From an uncultured Bacteroidales bacterium (GTDB lineage: Bacteria > Bacteroidota > Bacteroidia > Bacteroidales > UBA932): 27,395 nt of DNA. The position numbers were made by a program, and so were the translations under genes. The notes under the pieces are model-generated. The model did not search any database, was not told where the DNA came from, and saw only the letters and a list, made by a program, of their open reading frames with translations. The stretch covers positions 1 through 27,395 of the forward strand of contig CAMOKK010000001.1 of the NCBI GenBank assembly GCA_946617545.1, in the 5' to 3' direction. This document shows, in pieces, positions 24,368-27,395 of this stretch (position 1 is its first letter; every line of letters starts with the position of its first letter).

Positions 24368-25732
24368 TTAGGCGTTCAGCTTATCGGCCGATTCCATGAA
24401 CTTGGCCAGTTCCGCGTCGGTGAGCTTGTAGTCCTGCAGCTCGCCTGAGATGTACTGGTCGTAGGCGCTCATGTCCACGAATCCGTGGCCGGAGAGGTTG
24501 AAGAGGATGGTCTTCTGCTCGCCGGTTTCCTTGCACCTCTGGGCCTCCCGGATGGTGGCGGCAATGGCGTGGCAGCTTTCCGGAGCGGGGATGATGCCCT
24601 CGGTCTGGGCAAAGAGTATGCCGGCCTTGAAGGTTTCGGTCTGCTGCAGGTCGATGGCTTCCATGTAGCCGTCCTTCATGAGCTGGGACAGGATGACGCC
24701 GGCGCCGTGGTAACGCAGACCGCCGGCATGGATGGTGGCGGGTTTGAAGGTGTGGCCCAGGGTAAACATGGGAAGGAGCGGTGTCATGCCTGCCTCATCG
24801 GCAAAGTCATACTCAAATTTGCCACGGGTGAGTTTGGGGCAGCTGGCAGGCTCGGCCGCAATGAAGCGGGTCTTTTTGCCGTCCTGGATGTTGTGACGCA
24901 GGAAGGGGAAGGCAATGCCGGAGAAGTTGGAACCGCCACCGAAGCAGCCGATTACAATGTCGGGATATTCTCCCGCGAGGGCCATCTGCTTCTCCGCCTC
25001 CAGGCCGATAACGGTCTGGTGCATGCACACGTGGTTGAGCACGGAGCCCAGGGTGTACTTACAGTTGGGCGTGGTCAAGGCCAGTTCCATGGCTTCCGAG
25101 ATGGCGCAACCCAGGGAGCCCTGGTCGTTGGGATTCTTGGTAAGGATGTCCTTTCCGGCACGGGTGCTCATGGACGGCGAGGGGGTGATGGCGGCACCGA
25201 AGGTCTGCATGATGGAACGGCGGTAGGGTTTCTGGTTGTAGCTCACTTTCACCATATAGACGGCGCAGTCCAGGCCGAACTTCTTGGCGGCATAGCTGAG
25301 GGCACCGCCCCACTGGCCGGCTCCGGTCTCGGTGGTAATGTTGGTGATGCCCTCCTTCTTGGCATAGTAGGCCTGTGCCAGGGCGGAATTGAGTTTGTGG
25401 CTGCCGGCCGGACTTACGCTCTCATTCTTGAAGTAGATGTGGGCGGGGGTACCCAGGGCCTCTTCCAGCTCGTATGCACGCACCAGCGGGGTGCAACGAT
25501 AGGCCGCGTACTGCTCGCGTACAGGCTCCGGGATGGGAATCCACTCATCGGTCTGGTTCAATTCCTGACGGGCGCACTCTTCCACAAACACCGGGTAGAG
25601 GTCTTCGGGCTTCAGGGGCTCTCTGGTGGCGGGGTTCAGGAAGGGCAGCGGCTTGTTGGGCATCACAGCCTGGATGTTGAAGTAATGGGTGGGAATTTCG
25701 CTCTCGGGGAGGATGTACTTTTTCTGTCTCAT
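24368..25732 (-). CDS. TrpB2-type tryptophan synthase beta chain
   Basis: PLP enzyme of the TrpB-like (TrpB2) group, making tryptophan from indole and serine. The 454 residues are longer than TrpB1 (about 400). The N-terminal extension PTHYFNIQAVMPNKPLPFLN and the insert VKVSYNQKPYRRSIMQTFGA are typical of TrpB2. The PLP lysine is Lys113 in SPAGSHKLNSA. The catalytic glutamate is Glu135 in TTETGAGQWGGAL. The PLP phosphate loop is FGGGSNFSG. No trpA or other trp gene adjoins. TrpB2 proteins generally bind TrpA poorly and are thought to use free indole. The upstream Trp-codon attenuator strongly supports a role in tryptophan supply. The start at 25732 is 38 bases after the leader terminator. 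Confidence 0.93.
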   Translation of the reverse strand: MRQKKYILPESEIPTHYFNIQAVMPNKPLPFLNPATREPLKPEDLYPVFVEECARQELNQTDEWIPIPEPVREQYAAYRCTPLVRAYELEEALGTPAHIYFKNESVSPAGSHKLNSALAQAYYAKKEGITNITTETGAGQWGGALSYAAKKFGLDCAVYMVKVSYNQKPYRRSIMQTFGAAITPSPSMSTRAGKDILTKNPNDQGSLGCAISEAMELALTTPNCKYTLGSVLNHVCMHQTVIGLEAEKQMALAGEYPDIVIGCFGGGSNFSGIAFPFLRHNIQDGKKTRFIAAEPASCPKLTRGKFEYDFADEAGMTPLLPMFTLGHTFKPATIHAGGLRYHGAGVILSQLMKDGYMEAIDLQQTETFKAGILFAQTEGIIPAPESCHAIAATIREAQRCKETGEQKTILFNLSGHGFVDMSAYDQYISGELQDYKLTDAELAKFMESADKLNA

Positions 25733-25770
25733 AATGCTAAGTGTTTTATTTGTTGATAATTAATTGTCAT

Positions 25771-25807
25771 AAAAAAACAGCACACTGTAAGTCAGCGTGC
25801 TGTTTCT
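25771..25807 (-). terminator. Intrinsic terminator of the trp attenuator (3:4 hairpin)
   Basis: In the RNA, AAACAGCAC (25805-25797) pairs perfectly with GUGCUGUUU (25783-25775). A G·U (25796/25784) and a C-G pair (25795/25785) extend the stem over a 9-base loop, and UUUU (25774-25771) continues the U run. It ends 38 bases before the TrpB2 start codon, so termination here would stop expression of the enzyme. Confidence 0.85.
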
Positions 25808-25831
25808 GTCTAATAACCACGGCGAAGCGAC

Positions 25832-25885
25832 TTACAGGTTTGAACTGCAAGTGCGCCACCAGTTGTTATTGTTATTGCGTTTCAT
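25832..25885 (-). CDS. trp leader peptide with tandem Trp codons
   Basis: A 17-residue reading frame, MKRNNNNNWWRTCSSNL, ends in TAA. The two adjacent TGG codons (positions 9-10) are the sensing codons, preceded by five alternating AAT/AAC codons and two basic residues. It lies in the 208-base gap between sdhC and trpB2. Its stop codon is embedded in the antiterminator segment, as expected for a ribosome-mediated attenuator. The peptide itself probably has no function beyond ribosome positioning. No Shine-Dalgarno sequence is seen, and the start is only seven bases after the predicted -7 box, so the leader may be translated from a nearly leaderless transcript. Confidence 0.85.
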   Translation of the reverse strand: MKRNNNNNWWRTCSSNL

Positions 25886-25892
25886 TCTTCTG

Positions 25893-25924
25893 CAAAGATG
25901 GAGAATCGGAATGAAAAATCCAAG
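25893..25924 (-). promoter_or_regulatory. Probable promoter of the trp leader-trpB2 transcript
   Basis: On the minus strand CTTG (25924-25921) is followed after 20 bases by CATCTTTG (25900-25893). This matches TAnnTTTG except for the first base, with normal spacing. The CTTTGCAGAA context is shared with the topA and lipoprotein promoters. It places transcription start within a few bases of the leader ATG. Confidence 0.5.
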
Positions 25925-25940
25925 TAATTTTTCAAAAATT

Positions 25941-26714
25941 TTAGTTGAGCGCGGCAATCTGTTCCAGCAGGGGAGCCGTCCATTGGGCCGATGCCGTTAC
26001 ATAGTGGGCTTCCACATAGGCGTTGACGGCGGTGCACAGGAACAGCAGCACGATGCAGGTGCTCAGGATAACGCCCAGCACACGCAGGCGGGGCAACCAC
26101 TTCTTGTTGTTCCAGCCGATGGTCTGGAACATGCTCCAGAATCCGTGGTTCAGGTGCAGCCAGATGGCCACGAACCATACGATGTACAGGGCCAGGACCC
26201 ACTCGTGACGGAAGGTGTTCACAAGCAGGTAATAAGGGTTCTCCGCCTCTCCGCCCATGAATTCCTGCAGCTGCATCTTGGCCCAGAAGTGGGTGAGGTG
26301 GAAGCAGAGGAACCCGAGGACGACGATACCCAGCACGAACATGTTCTTGGCGCTCCAACTGTCGTTCTTGGCCTTGGAGGACACCTCATAGCGCTTGACG
26401 CCGCCACGGCGCTGGAAGTTTTGTACGCTGAGCCAGATGCCGTAGCAGATGTGGATCAGGAAGCCAAGGGCCAGGATGGGGACCATGATGTCAATCACGG
26501 GAGAGGACATGAAGTCGCAGCCCAGCTGGAACCAGCCGTCTCCGTGGGTGTAGGGGAAGTTGTCGGCCGCCACCTTGCCGAAGTTTCCGTGCATGGAATC
26601 AATGACGGAGAAGAAGTTGATGGTGCCGTGCAGGAGCAAGAAGATGATAAGGAAAGCGCCACTGACGCTTTGGATGAATTTCTTGCCGATGGAAGAGGTT
26701 AGAAAATTAGCCAT
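25941..26714 (-). CDS. sdhC: Succinate dehydrogenase/fumarate reductase diheme cytochrome b subunit
   Basis: Membrane anchor of complex II, passing electrons between the quinone pool and the flavoprotein/Fe-S subunits. The start at 26714 (MANFLTSSIGKKFIQSVSGA) gives 257 residues, the size of the Wolinella-type diheme FrdC. A longer in-frame start at 26804 would run through the promoter. About five membrane helices are visible. Histidines placed to bind two hemes are His29, His88, His139 or His142, and His187 or His190. In this phylum the gene usually precedes sdhA and sdhB, but here the trp leader and trpB2 follow instead, so the catalytic subunits must lie elsewhere. In an anaerobe it would mainly serve fumarate respiration. 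Confidence 0.92.
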   Translation of the reverse strand: MANFLTSSIGKKFIQSVSGAFLIIFLLLHGTINFFSVIDSMHGNFGKVAADNFPYTHGDGWFQLGCDFMSSPVIDIMVPILALGFLIHICYGIWLSVQNFQRRGGVKRYEVSSKAKNDSWSAKNMFVLGIVVLGFLCFHLTHFWAKMQLQEFMGGEAENPYYLLVNTFRHEWVLALYIVWFVAIWLHLNHGFWSMFQTIGWNNKKWLPRLRVLGVILSTCIVLLFLCTAVNAYVEAHYVTASAQWTAPLLEQIAALN

Positions 26715-26744
26715 TATAAATGTTTTGATATTTTTCCAAGTATG

Positions 26745-26752
26745 CAAATATA
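26745..26752 (-). promoter_or_regulatory. Probable -7 box of sdhC
   Basis: The minus strand reads TATATTTG followed by CAT, an exact consensus match, 30 bases upstream of the sdhC ATG. No obvious -33 TTTG lies at the expected spacing. Confidence 0.55.
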
Positions 26753-26761
26753 GGAATCTTT

Positions 26762-26793
26762 CTTGGATTTCTAACATGAAAAGGGTACTTTTG
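26762..26793 (+). promoter_or_regulatory. Probable pyrH promoter
   Basis: CTTG (26762-26765) is followed after 20 bases by TACTTTTG (26786-26793), an exact -7 match with normal spacing. The pyrH start codon follows 10-20 bases later, so the 5' leader is very short. Confidence 0.55.
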
Positions 26794-26806
26794 TGCAAAA
26801 TCAATG

Positions 26807-27395
26807 ATGAATATGTACAAACGTGTCTTACTGAAACTCTCGGGCGAAAGCCTCGGCGGCCCTGCCGGAAAGGGCTTGGATACGGTCTGGCTGGAAAAAT
26901 ATGCCAAGGAAATAGCGGCGGCGGCCAAGGCCGGCCTGCAGATTGCCATCGTGAACGGCGGCGGAAATATCTTCCGCGGCCTGCAGGGTGTGGGCAAGGG
27001 CTTCGACCGCGTGGACGGGGACAAGATGGGCATGCTGGCCACCGTCATCAACTCCCTGGCCCTCAAGATGTTCATCAAGGCCGAGGGCGTAGAGGCCGAG
27101 GTCTTCACCTCCACCCCCATGGAGCCGCATGCCAAGTATTACATGAGGGACGAGGCCGTGAAGGTGTTGGAACGCGGCGGCGTGGCCCTCATCGCCGGCG
27201 GAACCGGCAATCCCTTTTTCACCACGGACAGCGGCGCCGCCCTCCGCGCATTGGAGATAGGGGCCGATGCCCTCCTCAAGGGCACCCGCGTGGACGGCGT
27301 ATATACGGCCGATCCGGAGAAAGACCCCTCGGCCAAAAAGTATGACGAACTGTCCTTTGACGAGGCCATCTCCAAGCACCTGAAGGTGATGGACC
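26807..27395 (+). CDS. pyrH: UMP kinase (runs off the window)
   Basis: Cytoplasmic amino-acid-kinase-fold enzyme that phosphorylates UMP to UDP in pyrimidine synthesis. About 196 of the usual 235-240 residues are present; the 3' end is beyond the window. The reading starts MNMYKRVLLKLSGESLGGPA, with the ATP-site LKLSGE, then AIVNGGGNIFRG, the UMP-site segment and FTTDSGAALRALEIGADALL. KGTRVDGVYTADPEKDPSAK follows as expected. In-frame ATGs at 26804, 26807 and 26813 cannot be separated by a ribosome binding site; 26807 is a compromise. It has its own promoter, divergent from sdhC. Confidence 0.93.
   Translation, partial: MNMYKRVLLKLSGESLGGPAGKGLDTVWLEKYAKEIAAAAKAGLQIAIVNGGGNIFRGLQGVGKGFDRVDGDKMGMLATVINSLALKMFIKAEGVEAEVFTSTPMEPHAKYYMRDEAVKVLERGGVALIAGGTGNPFFTTDSGAALRALEIGADALLKGTRVDGVYTADPEKDPSAKKYDELSFDEAISKHLKVMD

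Larger units (their letters stand above)
25771..25885 (-). promoter_or_regulatory. Tryptophan ribosome-mediated attenuator of trpB2
   Basis: Three mutually exclusive pairings are visible. 1:2: RNA 25856-25845 pairs with 25837-25827 (11 bp, one bulged C, 7-base loop), and segment 1 begins within the second Trp codon. 2:3, antiterminator: CUGUAAGUC (25837-25829) pairs perfectly with GACUUACAG (25793-25785), and CGUG (25821-25818) pairs with CACG (25799-25796). 3:4: the terminator. The leader stop codon UAA lies inside segment 2. Expected behaviour: a ribosome stalled at the Trp codons covers segment 1, frees segment 2 and allows read-through; a ribosome reaching the stop covers segment 2 and termination follows; without translation 1:2 forms and termination follows. 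From memory a Bacteroidota leader class called 'Bacteroid-trp' is known; this may belong to it. Confidence 0.88.

Noticed and set aside
24485..25756. Plus-strand open frame opposite trpB2
   Set aside because: Gly/His-rich, no motif, and antisense to a conserved enzyme.
25925..25945. AT-rich self-complementary AATTTTTCAAAAATT after sdhC, considered as a terminator
   Set aside because: The stem is short and has no G-C pairs, so it is too weak to call.
26560..27345. Plus-strand open frame overlapping sdhC and pyrH
   Set aside because: It is out of frame with pyrH, whose conserved sequence reads cleanly from 26807; the Arg/Gly-rich product is a shadow.

Overview
This window is a stretch of core chromosome from a member of the Bacteroidota, most likely the Bacteroidales. 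Three things point there. The gene families are typical of the phylum: mreBCD-mrdA-rodA order, the Bacteroidota form of Ddl, TopA with C-terminal repeats instead of zinc fingers, DUF3109, DUF2007 and a Wolinella-type diheme SdhC. Shine-Dalgarno sequences are mostly absent. Upstream regions repeatedly carry the Bacteroidota -7 box TAnnTTTG. Coding DNA is moderately GC-rich and intergenic DNA is AT-rich. I saw no transposase, integrase, phage gene, CRISPR array, tRNA or rRNA. No gap between genes exceeds about 210 bases.

Layout. 1-4543 (minus): the elongasome operon mreB-mreC-mreD-mrdA(PBP2)-rodA, with rodA cut by the window edge. 4620-5324 (plus): ispD, converging on an Lrp/AsnC regulator (5327-5821, minus). 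5868-8171 (minus): topA, divergent from a plus-strand cluster of class A PBP, ddl and prmC (8294-12519). 12627-13796 (plus): an unrecognised lipoprotein. 13815-16458 (minus): a TPR protein followed by a U32 peptidase/RNA-hydroxylase-type protein. 16554-19675 (plus): an M16-like protein without the zinc motif, then DUF3109. 19627-22300 (minus): coiled-coil membrane protein, hemW, small membrane protein and DUF2007. 22444-24249 (plus): a three-domain Xaa-Pro aminopeptidase. 24368-25732 (minus): a TrpB2-type tryptophan synthase beta chain. 25941-26714 (minus): sdhC. 26807-end (plus): pyrH, truncated by the window edge.

The most interesting element is the 208-base region between sdhC and the TrpB2 gene. 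It encodes a 17-residue leader peptide with tandem Trp codons (MKRNNNNNWWRTCSSNL). Three mutually exclusive RNA pairings follow: a 1:2 hairpin, a 2:3 antiterminator and a 3:4 intrinsic terminator ending in a U run. This is a complete ribosome-mediated tryptophan attenuator on a stand-alone trpB2, and it supports a real role in tryptophan supply for this often uncharacterised TrpB paralogue. From memory, a 'Bacteroid-trp' leader motif has been described in this phylum, so the class may be known even if this instance is not.

The second notable element is a nested inverted repeat of about 111 bases (24253-24363) between the convergent pepP-like and trpB2 genes. Its core is a perfect 23-bp palindrome. 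Other palindromes lie at promoters at 8254-8270, 12544-12574, 22338-22355 and 22387-22411. Several divergent promoters overlap, most clearly at 22323-22340.
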